A DNA stretch of 64,000 bases from Sphingobacterium hungaricum (lineage in GTDB: Bacteria; Bacteroidota; Bacteroidia; Sphingobacteriales; Sphingobacteriaceae). The stretch lies in the NCBI RefSeq assembly GCF_015210005.1, contig NZ_MU158697.1, positions 620,001 to 684,000 on the forward strand, in the 5' to 3' direction. The notes under the pieces are model-generated. The model did no database searches. It was not told the DNA's origin and saw nothing but the letters and a program-made list of their open reading frames with translations. The position numbers were made by a program, and so were the translations under genes. Shown one piece after another: positions 8,773-17,444 of this stretch (positions are counted from its first letter, which is position 1; each line of letters starts with the position of its first letter).

Positions 8773-9504
8773 TTACAAAACCTCTTTTAAGAACAGCATA
8801 AGATGTTCCCATGAACGCTTAGCCATAATCTCGTTGTAGTCTGCTGATTCAGGATTTGTAAACGTATGCTTGCTCTGTGCATAGTAAATCATTTGCCAAT
8901 CAGTTTTACCGGCATTCAATTCTTCGGTCAGCAAATCAATATCTGCTTTCGATACCGAAGCATCATCCGCTCCATGCAAAACCAATACTTTCGTTTTGAT
9001 AGGTACATTTTGACGATTGCCTTTAGAAAGCCCCCCATGAATAGAAACAGCTGCTTGTACAGGTAGTTGTCCTCGTGCCGCTTCCAACGCTCCAGTACCA
9101 CCAAAACAATAGCCGATTACGACAATTTTGTTTGGGTCAGCACCTTGTTTGATTAATTCGTCCAAACCCGCCTTAATTCTTTTTTGGTACGCCTCAAAGT
9201 TCGTTTTATAGTATCCAGCCGCTTTACCAGCTTCTTCATTTGTAGCCGGCGTGTTACCAACGCCGTAGATATCCGCAATAAAACTAATGTAACCTGCTTC
9301 TGCCAAATTCTTCGCAGCTTCCTTCGCTTCATTGTCTATTCCTTTCCACGCCGGCAAAATCAAAACCCCAGCATTTCCGGATTTTGGCTTGCCGACTAAG
9401 CCCTTAAGTTCCTGAGAATTTTCAGAGTAAGTGACTTCTTTTAGCTGTCCAAATGAGTAATTTGAGATAATCATAGACACGGTAAGTAGGATAATTTTAT
9501 TCAT
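8773..9504 (-). CDS. Exported dienelactone hydrolase family protein
   Basis: An alpha/beta hydrolase of 243 residues. A signal peptide-like N-terminus ends near NYSFGQ (residue 20). The nucleophile elbow GYCFGGTGA places the catalytic Cys at C133, as is usual for dienelactone hydrolases; the Asp is in LHGADDASV (about D180) and the His in SKHTFTNP (H213). Substrate is not predictable: members cleave lactones and other esters, and this is probably a general periplasmic hydrolase. ATG start at 9504; single-gene transcript. Confidence 0.87.
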   Translation of the reverse strand: MNKIILLTVSMIISNYSFGQLKEVTYSENSQELKGLVGKPKSGNAGVLILPAWKGIDNEAKEAAKNLAEAGYISFIADIYGVGNTPATNEEAGKAAGYYKTNFEAYQKRIKAGLDELIKQGADPNKIVVIGYCFGGTGALEAARGQLPVQAAVSIHGGLSKGNRQNVPIKTKVLVLHGADDASVSKADIDLLTEELNAGKTDWQMIYYAQSKHTFTNPESADYNEIMAKRSWEHLMLFLKEVL

Positions 9505-9706
9505 AACACAAATATTACATGTAGTTTATTCCCTATAAATATACAAAATTGAACAAATTGACAGGTATTAAAGTATAAATTCAAAAAATTGACTTTACAT
9601 TTATAAAAATTTTAATGCTAAAACAGATACAGTGTAGTTTTTTAATTAAATTTAGCGACTCGGTTCTAGCTAATGAAACTGTAGATTTAGTATTTTAAAG
9701 AATAAA
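9505..9706. other. Divergent intergenic region between hydrolase and S41 protease genes
   Basis: Two hundred AT-rich bases that must hold the promoters of both divergent genes. The closest match to a -7 box for the plus-strand gene is TAGATTTA at about 9682-9689, one base off the consensus. I see no repeat, RNA or ORF here. Confidence 0.4.
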
Positions 9707-11860
9707 ATGTATTATAATAAACCCTTAAATATGTTTAAAAATTTTATTGTTGGTCTGGCGCTGGTTTTAGTTGTTGCTTGTGGGTCAAAGCCTCGCGTGA
9801 ATTTGGAGGAAGAAGGATTAATACTAAAGCCTACTACACAACATGAGATTATTGCGAAAGAAGTCGCTGGATTATTAGAAACTTTCAGCTACAAGAGAGT
9901 ACCGATGAATGATTCCATTTCTAAAATTGTGTTCAACAATTTATTGGAAGCGGTCGACCAAGGAAGAAACTATTTTCTACAGTCGGATATTGATGATTTT
10001 CAAAAGTATAAAAACTCCATCAGTCAAGATTATAAAAATGGCGATTTATCAGCCGCATTTTATATTTTCAACGTATACACACAACGTTATTTAGAGTCCA
10101 TGGAATATGCATTGACGCAAGTTGATGCGCCACATGATTTCAACGTTGCTGAAACATACACCAATTACCGCGAAAAATTAAATTGGTTTAAAGACGAAGC
10201 GGAATGGAAAAACCAATGGCGTAAACGTGTGAAATACGATTTGCTAAACTTAAAATTGACAAGCACAAGCAAAATAGATGACTCAGCAAAGCATGTAGAA
10301 ACTTTGCGCAAGCGTTATGAAAACATTATTTCGCAAGCGAAAAAAACAAATGCTAATGATGCGTTTCAATTGGTCATGACCGCACTTACAGATGCTGTTG
10401 ACCCGCACACCACCTATTACAACCCTTCTTTTGCGCAAGCGTTCAATGAAGGAATGTCGAATACATTGGAAGGAATCGGAGCCCGTCTACAGATGGACAA
10501 CGAAATGGTTACGATTAAAGAAATCATTGCTGGGGGGCCTGCTTTTAAGGATAAGACCTTGCACATCGAGGATAAAATCATTGCGGTAGCGCAAGGTGAA
10601 AAAGGTGAATTCGAAGACATTGTCGGCTGGAGAATTGACGCCGCTGTCGGAAAAATCAAAGGACCAAAAGGTACGATTGTCCGTTTGAAAATCATTCCTT
10701 CCGGCCAAGAATTAACAGCACAACCAAAAATTGTGACTTTGACGCGCGATAAAATCGTGATTGAAGAAGAGTCTGCCAAAAGAGAGACGAAAACAATCAA
10801 AGGTCCTGACGGCAATACCTATAAAGTTGGTGTAATTACCTTGCCAAAATTCTATATTGATTTTGAAGCGTTGAGAAAACGTGACCCAAATTACAAAAGT
10901 ACAACCAGAGATGTCCGATTGTTATTGGATAGCTTAAAACAAGATAAAGTAGATGCAGTTGTTTTGGATTTAAGAAACAACGGTGGTGGTTCTCTGCAAG
11001 AAGCAATTGAATTAACAGGGTTATTTATTGACCAAGGTCCAGTCGTTCAAGTTAAGGACACTAGAAACCGCATTGAAATCAATAGCGATAAAGAAGCGGG
11101 AACTTCTTGGGACGGCCCTTTTGGTGTAATTATCAATCGTTTCTCGGCTTCGGCTTCTGAAATTTTTGCTGGCGCAATTCAGGATTACGGACGCGGTGTT
11201 ATTTTAGGTTCTCAATCTTATGGAAAAGGAACTGTTCAATCCGCTATCGAAATGTCTCGCGTGATTAGCCCAACGAGCAAATTATTACTAAAAGCTGCTG
11301 GCGAAAAAGATGAAGACACACCTAACGGAGCTCCAGAATATGGACAAATCAACATCACCTTAGGTAAATTCTACCGTGTGAATGGAAGCAGTACGCAACA
11401 TAAAGGTGTATCTCCGGACGTATCTTTCCCAACGCAGTTCTCTGCTGAAAAATTTGGCGAAAGTTCTGAACCTTCGGCTTTGCCTTGGGACCAAATCAAA
11501 CCGACAACTTTTACTAAAGTTGCCGACTTAACTGCCATCAATAAAACGCTGAACGCAGCGCATGAAAGCAGAATGAAAAAATCTCCTGAGTATGAGTTTT
11601 TGTTAGAGGATATCGCAACGTTCAATAAATTGGATTCAGTTCCGCAGGTGAGCTTGAAAGAAGCTGATTTGAAAAAAGAGCGTGATGATAACAAAACAAA
11701 AAATAGAGCTCGTATCAATAAAGAATTAGAATTAAGAGGTCTGCCATTATGGAAAGAAGGCGAACCGCAGCCGAAAACATCGTTTGATTATATTTTGGAT
11801 GAAAGTCTAAATGTAATGGCTGATTTTATTCACGGGGGAACGATAAAAATTAAAAATTAA
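9707..11860 (+). CDS. prc: Carboxy-terminal processing protease (Prc/Tsp-like, S41), lipoprotein
   Basis: A 717-residue periplasmic tail-specific protease. The N-terminus carries a lipobox (VLVVACGSK, Cys25). An alternative ATG eight codons in (MFKNFIVGL, 9731) gives a more normal lipoprotein signal and may be the true start. A PDZ domain lies around residues 255-340 (EGIGARLQM ... AGGPAFKD). The S41 core includes VVLDLRNNGGGSL and the catalytic Ser in NRFSASASEIFAGA (S482) with Lys at YGKGTVQ (K507), the 25-residue spacing seen in Prc. The C-terminal DUF3340-like part completes the full-length enzyme. It likely degrades or trims periplasmic and envelope proteins. Confidence 0.95.
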   Translation: MYYNKPLNMFKNFIVGLALVLVVACGSKPRVNLEEEGLILKPTTQHEIIAKEVAGLLETFSYKRVPMNDSISKIVFNNLLEAVDQGRNYFLQSDIDDFQKYKNSISQDYKNGDLSAAFYIFNVYTQRYLESMEYALTQVDAPHDFNVAETYTNYREKLNWFKDEAEWKNQWRKRVKYDLLNLKLTSTSKIDDSAKHVETLRKRYENIISQAKKTNANDAFQLVMTALTDAVDPHTTYYNPSFAQAFNEGMSNTLEGIGARLQMDNEMVTIKEIIAGGPAFKDKTLHIEDKIIAVAQGEKGEFEDIVGWRIDAAVGKIKGPKGTIVRLKIIPSGQELTAQPKIVTLTRDKIVIEEESAKRETKTIKGPDGNTYKVGVITLPKFYIDFEALRKRDPNYKSTTRDVRLLLDSLKQDKVDAVVLDLRNNGGGSLQEAIELTGLFIDQGPVVQVKDTRNRIEINSDKEAGTSWDGPFGVIINRFSASASEIFAGAIQDYGRGVILGSQSYGKGTVQSAIEMSRVISPTSKLLLKAAGEKDEDTPNGAPEYGQINITLGKFYRVNGSSTQHKGVSPDVSFPTQFSAEKFGESSEPSALPWDQIKPTTFTKVADLTAINKTLNAAHESRMKKSPEYEFLLEDIATFNKLDSVPQVSLKEADLKKERDDNKTKNRARINKELELRGLPLWKEGEPQPKTSFDYILDESLNVMADFIHGGTIKIKN

Positions 11861-11905
11861 AAAAAAATGTCTAGCGCCAACAAAAGGCGCTAGACGTTTT
11901 TTTTA
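11861..11905 (+). terminator. Rho-independent terminator of the S41 protease gene
   Basis: Ten-base perfect stem GTCTAGCGCC (11869-11878) / GGCGCTAGAC (11886-11895) with a 7-nt loop, preceded by an A-tract and followed by a long T-tract. It begins directly after the protease stop codon. Confidence 0.9.
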
Positions 11906-12194
11906 ATAGGTATGTGTGCTCTATGCTACAAATTCCAAAGGGTAGAATAGGTACAATGTCCATCGCCGATGCAAGGTACTGAGCCTTTTTTGTTGACCAG
12001 ACTGGAAATTCTGAAAGCAATGGCACTTAAAAAGAAATGTCTAGCGCCGATACCGGTGCTAGACATTTCTTTATGATGGGTTTCTGTGTTTTCGTGCTAG
12101 AACTACAAAAAGCAGGAGAAAGCAAAATCTTTATTCCTTATTCCTACTTCACCTTCATAACCATCATCACTTCCATCACTTCCATCACCATCAC
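11906..12194. other. Convergent intergenic region with a second related hairpin and a short repeat
   Basis: This gap between convergent genes has no ORF. It holds the hairpin at 12031-12072 (listed separately), degenerate similarity between the bases that follow each of the two hairpins (about 170 nt apart), and a GTGATGGAA-type tandem repeat right after the M28 stop codon (12147-12194). Confidence 0.6.
12031..12072 (-). terminator. Terminator-like hairpin of the M28 peptidase gene
   Basis: Long stem: left arm starting AAAGAAATGTCTAGCGCC, right arm ending GGTGCTAGACATTTCTTT, with one G-U pair and a tiny loop. On the minus strand it is followed by a T-rich run (CATTTCTTTTTAAG), so it suits the M28 gene about 120 nt upstream. 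It shares the TGTCTAGCGCC arm with the protease terminator. Confidence 0.7.
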
Positions 12195-13790
12195 TTAATA
12201 GCCCACTCCTGTCCTTCTTGGCTGACGAATAGCTGGCCAAGTTCCTGGATTTCCATCTCTTCCAGCAGGAAGTACGCGTTGTTCTCTATTTACTAAACCT
12301 GGTTCTTCTGAAGCTTTGTAAGCAAGAATAGCTGTCAACACTACATTCGCTTTCAAATCATCAAAAACCAACTTATCGTACGTATCTAAATTCGTATGCC
12401 ATGTGTTTGAAAAATAACCCCACGAGAGTGAACTTAACATAAACGCAGGAACACCAGCGGCTACGAACGAAGCGTGGTCAGAACCTCCACCACCCGGAGA
12501 ACCTGGAAACGTGGTTTCAATATCTTTTGTTAATTCTCTCGGCGCAGCGTTCAACCATCTTCCTACGAAGTCATACGCATGCACGAAGCCCGAACCATTG
12601 ATTTGAGCAACTCTTCCTGTTCCGTTATCGAGGTTGAATACCGCTTGCGTCTTCTCTACCACTTCAGGATTATCCAATACAAATGCTCTTGAACCATTTA
12701 ATCCTTGCTCCTCACTGCCCCAAAGTCCAACAAGAATTGTTCGTTTCGGATTAGGTAAAATTTTCTTCAGCACTCGCGCCACTTCCATCATCGCGATTGT
12801 TCCTGTTCCATTATCAGTTGCACCAGAACCGCCTTCCCAAGAATCCAAATGTGCCGAGAGAATAACATATTCATCCGGAAATTCCGTTCCTTTAATCGTA
12901 GCAATGGTATTGAACGATGGAACATTTCCTAAATCTTTGGAAGATGTTTCTACTTTAATTTTAGGCTTGTGCCCTTTATCGGTTAATCGATAAAGAATAC
13001 CGTAATCTTCAAGAGAAATATCCAAAGAAGGGACTTTATACGAGCGGGAACCAAAAATTTTATTGGCTCCAAACTCTCTTGACCAGTTTGAAGTCAAAAT
13101 ACCTACAGCTCCCGCTTCTTCAAGAACCGAGGGAATGGAATTTTGATTTAAGCCCGTTGCTCTCAATTTCGAATTCCATGCTGTAGAAAGCGCCTCGCGC
13201 TCCTTTTTCATTTTCTCAAATGATTCTGGAGTGGCAAATTCTTCCCAATTGTGGTCTGGTCTTCCTGTTGGCTGAGGCATTGAAATCATCACATATTTGC
13301 CCTTTACATTCGGCAACCAATTGCGGAATTCTAAAGAATCTTTAAAATCGGGCAAAGCGATTACTTCACCTTCGATGGATTTGCCTTTTGTGCTAGGACT
13401 CCAAGCTAATTGCGTTCCAGCGATAGTTTTTAATCGTGGATGGGTCATATCGATATGCGATATGCCGCGTTCCCAGCCCCGCCATTCTCCAAATTGTTGG
13501 TTTTCTGCAGCAATTCCCCATTTTTGGAACGTCTGAACTGCCCATTCATTGGCTTTGGTCATTTGAGGAGTTCCAACCAAACGAGGTCCTACCACATCCA
13601 ATAGCTCGAAAGCTAGGTTCTCCAGCTGCGAATTGTTGTTTGCTTCATCAATAATTTGTTTGACCACTGGGTCGATGACTTGGGCTTGCTCCTGAAAACG
13701 GCCAGGTTGCGCCATTGCAACTAATCCAATAAAGACAAAATGGACGCTGAACAGGTATTTGAGTTTTGTAATAGACATAGTCTTTTTCAT
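12195..13790 (-). CDS. Secreted M28-family zinc aminopeptidase/carboxypeptidase
   Basis: A 531-residue exported metallopeptidase. The signal peptide ends near LVAMAQ (residue 28). A PA-like insert fills the first half (residues roughly 130-300). The M28 catalytic core follows: VILSAHLDSWEGGSGATDNG gives the first His and bridging Asp, LWGSEEQGLNGS the Glu pair, NLDNGTGR an Asp, and GGGGSDHASFVAAG the last His. It probably releases amino acids from peptides in the periplasm. The layout (PA insert then M28) resembles carboxypeptidase Q-like enzymes. ATG start at 13790. The stop is followed by sixteen in-frame sense codons of a Val-Met repeat (see findings). Confidence 0.92.
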   Translation of the reverse strand: MKKTMSITKLKYLFSVHFVFIGLVAMAQPGRFQEQAQVIDPVVKQIIDEANNNSQLENLAFELLDVVGPRLVGTPQMTKANEWAVQTFQKWGIAAENQQFGEWRGWERGISHIDMTHPRLKTIAGTQLAWSPSTKGKSIEGEVIALPDFKDSLEFRNWLPNVKGKYVMISMPQPTGRPDHNWEEFATPESFEKMKKEREALSTAWNSKLRATGLNQNSIPSVLEEAGAVGILTSNWSREFGANKIFGSRSYKVPSLDISLEDYGILYRLTDKGHKPKIKVETSSKDLGNVPSFNTIATIKGTEFPDEYVILSAHLDSWEGGSGATDNGTGTIAMMEVARVLKKILPNPKRTILVGLWGSEEQGLNGSRAFVLDNPEVVEKTQAVFNLDNGTGRVAQINGSGFVHAYDFVGRWLNAAPRELTKDIETTFPGSPGGGGSDHASFVAAGVPAFMLSSLSWGYFSNTWHTNLDTYDKLVFDDLKANVVLTAILAYKASEEPGLVNREQRVLPAGRDGNPGTWPAIRQPRRTGVGY

Positions 13791-13876
13791 GCGAATAGAT
13801 TAATTTAAATAAAGGATAGTCTAAATTTCCTGATTTTTTTTAAAACTAATGCATTATCCCAAAACTATTACAAAAG

Positions 13877-13909
13877 AAAACCCTCTGATTTAACTAATCA
13901 AAGGGTTTT
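13877..13909 (-). terminator. Rho-independent terminator of pgi
   Basis: Stem AAAACCCTCTGATT / AATCAAAGGGTTTT (one mismatch) with a 5-nt loop, 20 nt after the pgi stop on the minus strand and followed by T-rich sequence. Confidence 0.8.
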
Positions 13910-13929
13910 TAAACAAGACGATTAATTTA

Positions 13930-15576
13930 TTATCGCCAATCTTTATATTGGTTGATTAATCCATTTGTGGATGAATCATGCGAATTGATTTTTTCATCAC
14001 CGCTAAGTTCAGGTAAAATTTGGTTTGCCAATTGTTTCCCCAATTCGACGCCCCATTGGTCAAAACTGAAAATATTCCAGATAACACCTTGAACAAAGAT
14101 TTTATGTTCATAAAATGCAATCAAAGTTCCCAATGCTTTTGGTGTAATCTCTTTGATTAAAATGGAATTTGTCGGGCGGTTACCTTCAAACACTTTGAAG
14201 TTTTTCAGCTTTTCGATTTCCTCCTCTGACTTTCCTGCTTTTATTAATTCTTCTACTACAACTTCTTCTGTCTTTCCATTCATCAAAGCTTCCGTTTGTG
14301 CAAAGAAATTCGATAGCAATAATTGATGGTGGTTCCCAATAGGATTATGTGATTTTGCTGGCGCAATGAAATCGCAAGGAATTAATTTCGTTCCTTGGTG
14401 AATCAGTTGATAGAATGCATGTTGTCCGTTTGTTCCCGGCTCACCCCAAATAATAGGCCCAGTTTCGTACGTGACGCGATTACCGTTGCGGTCAACATAT
14501 TTACCATTGCTTTCCATATCACCTTGTTGGAAATATGCCGCAAAGCGGTGAAGGTATTGGTCATAAGGTAGAATCGCTTGGCTTTCCGCATCGAAAAAGT
14601 TGTTATACCAAATGCCTAAAACAGCCAGTATAACTGGAATATTTTCTTCAAAAGCTGTTTCTTTAAAATGAACATCAGCTTCATAAGCGCCTTTTAAGAG
14701 TTCTTCAAAATTATCAAATCCGATGCTTAAGCAAATCGAAAGACCGATTGCAGACCATAACGAATAGCGTCCTCCAACCCAGTCCCAAAACACAAACATG
14801 TTCTGCGTATCGATTCCAAATGCCGCGACTCCTTTTTCATTCGTGCTTAATGCCACAAAATGCTTAGCCACATCGCTTTCATTCGCTTCGCTATTTAAAA
14901 ACCAATCCTTCGCAGAGTTGGCGTTCGCCATCGTTTCCTGCGTCGTAAAGGTTTTCGATGCGATTAAAAACAAGGTCGTTTCCGGATTTAAATCTTTGAC
15001 TGCTTCCGCAATGTGAGTTCCATCCACATTAGATACAAAGTGTACATTCAATCTTGTTTTATAAGATTTCAATGCTTCGGTCACCATAACTGGCCCTAAA
15101 TCAGAACCGCCGATTCCGATATTGACAACATCGGTAATCTCTTTGCCTGTAAAACCCTTCCATTCGCCAGAAACTACGCGGTTGGTAAACGATTTCATTT
15201 GGTCTAAAACGGCTTTAATTTGTGGCATCACATCTTCGCCTTCGACTAAAACAGCATTTCCGCTTTGGTTTCTCAATGCGGTGTGCAATACCTGGCGTCC
15301 TTCCGTTTCATTTATTTTTTCGCCAGCAAACATCGCTTTGATGGCATCATCAAGTTTGCATTCCTTCGCTAATTGAAACAAAAGAGCAAGCGTTTCTTCG
15401 TTAATTCTATTCTTCGAATAGTCAACTAAAATATCATTAAAAGAAATAGAGAACTTCTCAAAGCGAGCAGGGTCATCTTGAAATAAATCTTTTATGCTTT
15501 TTTCGTTAATCGAAATGAAATGGTCTGCTAAATATTTATACGAGGGTGTGGTTGTAAAATCTATTTTTGGAAACAT
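13930..15576 (-). CDS. pgi: Glucose-6-phosphate isomerase
   Basis: Interconverts glucose-6-phosphate and fructose-6-phosphate in glycolysis. At 548 residues it is the long form (as in E. coli). Signatures include [51 protein letters not shown] (ordinary PGI motif) and the C-terminal [12 protein letters not shown]. The frame opens at a TTG at 15606, but the ATG at 15576 ([16 protein letters not shown]) agrees with family starts. A TATCTTTG box lies at 15595-15602. Single-gene unit with its own terminator. Confidence 0.97.
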   Translation of the reverse strand: MFPKIDFTTTPSYKYLADHFISINEKSIKDLFQDDPARFEKFSISFNDILVDYSKNRINEETLALLFQLAKECKLDDAIKAMFAGEKINETEGRQVLHTALRNQSGNAVLVEGEDVMPQIKAVLDQMKSFTNRVVSGEWKGFTGKEITDVVNIGIGGSDLGPVMVTEALKSYKTRLNVHFVSNVDGTHIAEAVKDLNPETTLFLIASKTFTTQETMANANSAKDWFLNSEANESDVAKHFVALSTNEKGVAAFGIDTQNMFVFWDWVGGRYSLWSAIGLSICLSIGFDNFEELLKGAYEADVHFKETAFEENIPVILAVLGIWYNNFFDAESQAILPYDQYLHRFAAYFQQGDMESNGKYVDRNGNRVTYETGPIIWGEPGTNGQHAFYQLIHQGTKLIPCDFIAPAKSHNPIGNHHQLLLSNFFAQTEALMNGKTEEVVVEELIKAGKSEEEIEKLKNFKVFEGNRPTNSILIKEITPKALGTLIAFYEHKIFVQGVIWNIFSFDQWGVELGKQLANQILPELSGDEKINSHDSSTNGLINQYKDWR

Positions 15577-15594
15577 ACTGTTATCTTCTTTTTT

Positions 15595-15602
15595 CAAAGA
15601 TA
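15595..15602 (-). promoter_or_regulatory. Putative -7 box of pgi
   Basis: TATCTTTG on the minus strand, 18 nt upstream of the pgi ATG. Matches TAnnTTTG; the -33 element is not evident. Confidence 0.4.
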
Positions 15603-15712
15603 ACAAAACACGTAAGCATATCAGCGGAAATATTTTATTAGGTCCCCATTTAGCCTGATTTTGACAAACGGCACATTTTTAATTTTTTTTAGCTCTTATT
15701 TATGCTACCTTC

Positions 15713-16744
15713 ATGATGGATACGACATTTAACAAAACGACTCAATCTAACGTAGCAATGCAAAACAAACCCATTCATACATTTAGAATTCTGCTTTATT
15801 TCATTGTCTTATTCAACCTTTTCATGACTGTCGGACTCCCTTTGTTAATCCATTATTTGGGAGAGATGTGGAAGTTTGAGAATGTCCTTGACAGGTCGGC
15901 TGAGATGGCTTTTTTCTGGTTAGGAATTGGTTGCTTGCTATGGGCTTCGGTTTATCTGCTGTACTATAGGATTTTTATTTCTGGCGATAAGAGAAAAAAG
16001 AAATTTCTTGAGAATCTAGCTGACGAAGCTAAAAAGGTGAACGGAAAAATTGTTGCCTATCATGCGGTAGGAACTTCCGAGAGCGGAGAACTGGTTTCTC
16101 TTAACGTGGAGTTCACCAATTTTGCTGGTTCATTGGTTCAGTCTACTATTTCATTTCTGGACAGCCAGCCGGAAAAAAACAGGTACACCTTAGGAGCAGA
16201 TATTCCCCTTCTGCTTTTAGATAAAAATGGAAAAGCAATTATTGAAGTAGAAGCAAAAGGCGTTGTGTGGAACAAGGGATTGAGGACGATGCACTATCTT
16301 GTTTTCTTATTTTTACTGGTATTCGCACCGATTCTTCTGTATTATTCTCATGAGATTGAAAACCAAGGCGCTGGATGGCGGTATTTGAGTTTTTCTCATC
16401 CATTTGTCTTGATTCCCTTTATCTTATTAATCGAACTTATTATCATTCGGATTTTTACGCTGAAAGACATTTTCTCTCCGAAAAACAACCTATTGCTTCT
16501 TTATGGAAAAACAGCAAATGCTGTTATCATCCATCGAAACGAAACTGGAATGACAGTCAATGACAGGCCAGAAATTAAAATCACCGTACAGTACGAAACT
16601 TACGAAGGCAAATCTCATACCGCTAGTTTCAGTCGGCTAATCAGCATTTTGGATGTTCATAAGGTTGATGTCGGCGTGACAATCCCAATTCTGTATGACC
16701 CCAAAAATCCAACAACAATTTACATCCCCAAACTAAATGAATAA
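15713..16744 (+). CDS. Membrane protein with two DUF3592-like modules
   Basis: A 343-residue protein with an internally repeated plan: a pair of membrane helices (about 25-48 and 65-88) followed by a soluble beta-rich domain, then a second pair (about 190-210 and 228-248) with a second soluble domain. The second soluble part (ANAVIIHRNETGMTVNDRPEIKI ends IPILYDPKNPTTIYI) reads like a DUF3592 domain; the first (KIVAYHAVGTSESGELVSL ends IPLLLLDKNGKAIIEVE) is a diverged copy. No known function. It overlaps the next gene by 8 nt, so the two are co-expressed. The start could be either of two adjacent ATGs. Confidence 0.7.
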   Translation: MMDTTFNKTTQSNVAMQNKPIHTFRILLYFIVLFNLFMTVGLPLLIHYLGEMWKFENVLDRSAEMAFFWLGIGCLLWASVYLLYYRIFISGDKRKKKFLENLADEAKKVNGKIVAYHAVGTSESGELVSLNVEFTNFAGSLVQSTISFLDSQPEKNRYTLGADIPLLLLDKNGKAIIEVEAKGVVWNKGLRTMHYLVFLFLLVFAPILLYYSHEIENQGAGWRYLSFSHPFVLIPFILLIELIIIRIFTLKDIFSPKNNLLLLYGKTANAVIIHRNETGMTVNDRPEIKITVQYETYEGKSHTASFSRLISILDVHKVDVGVTIPILYDPKNPTTIYIPKLNE

Positions 16745-17393
16745 AAAACACTTTTCTCTTTTTGCAATCTTGGCTTTCTCGCTATATTTTATTTCCTGTG
16801 ATAAGCTTAGAGAGAGCTTCGAACGCACAAAAAATCCAAAGCGGATAGATTTGCGCCAAGCAGATGATGAAATCCATTCAGATACTGTTGCTCATTCGAA
16901 AGCGAAAACATTTCAAAGTCTATATCATTCCGCAGAGCGATTAGATAGCATACAATCGGAACTTGAAAATCTTCCTGAATTGAAGGGAAAAAAGATTAAC
17001 ATCTATCACTCGCTATATTTCTATGATTTTAAAGCTGGTTACATTTCGATTCGTATCCAAAATCCGGACAGCGCATCTTATATTGATGAGTATAAATATC
17101 AAAATGGAGAATGGCAGAAACCCGTTCCTGTAAAATTAAGTCGTTTGGAAAAAATCGATGACGGATTAATGCCTTTTAATGAAATTAAATTTTCTACCGC
17201 CAAAATAGTCCACGACGTATCCATGGATAAAACGAAAGAACTTGGAGGTAAAGGCAACATCCAGCATGTCTATTTCAATTTCCATAATTATGCGAAAAAT
17301 AAGAAAGCAACTTGGAACACTCGAATTTATGGTGTTCGCGCTGACTACAGCGCATATTTTTCGATAGATGGCAAGTTTTTAGAGATGCGTTAA
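16737..17393 (+). CDS. Hypothetical lipoprotein
   Basis: A 218-residue protein with a clear lipoprotein signal: MNKKHFSLFAILAFSLYFIS followed by Cys21 (FISCDK). The mature part is charged, with no motif I recognise. Its ATG overlaps the stop of the preceding DUF3592-like gene (ATGAATAA), a sign of translational coupling. The partner is a membrane protein, so both may act in the inner membrane or periplasm. Function unknown. Confidence 0.7.
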   Translation: MNKKHFSLFAILAFSLYFISCDKLRESFERTKNPKRIDLRQADDEIHSDTVAHSKAKTFQSLYHSAERLDSIQSELENLPELKGKKINIYHSLYFYDFKAGYISIRIQNPDSASYIDEYKYQNGEWQKPVPVKLSRLEKIDDGLMPFNEIKFSTAKIVHDVSMDKTKELGGKGNIQHVYFNFHNYAKNKKATWNTRIYGVRADYSAYFSIDGKFLEMR

Positions 17394-17406
17394 TCGCCTC
17401 ATTTCG

Positions 17407-17440
17407 TTTGCTTCAAAAAAATGTTTTTTGAGTATATTTG
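17407..17440 (+). promoter_or_regulatory. Promoter of prfB, placed for a leaderless transcript
   Basis: TTTG (17407-17410), 22 nt, then TATATTTG (17433-17440): a full Bacteroidota-type promoter. The ATG of prfB starts 4 nt after the box, where transcription would be expected to begin. Confidence 0.65.
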
Positions 17441-17444
17441 TGCT

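Noticed and set aside
10417..10815. 132-codon minus-strand open frame inside the S41 protease gene
   Set aside because: Shadow of a well-supported coding gene; its sequence shows no known fold or signal.
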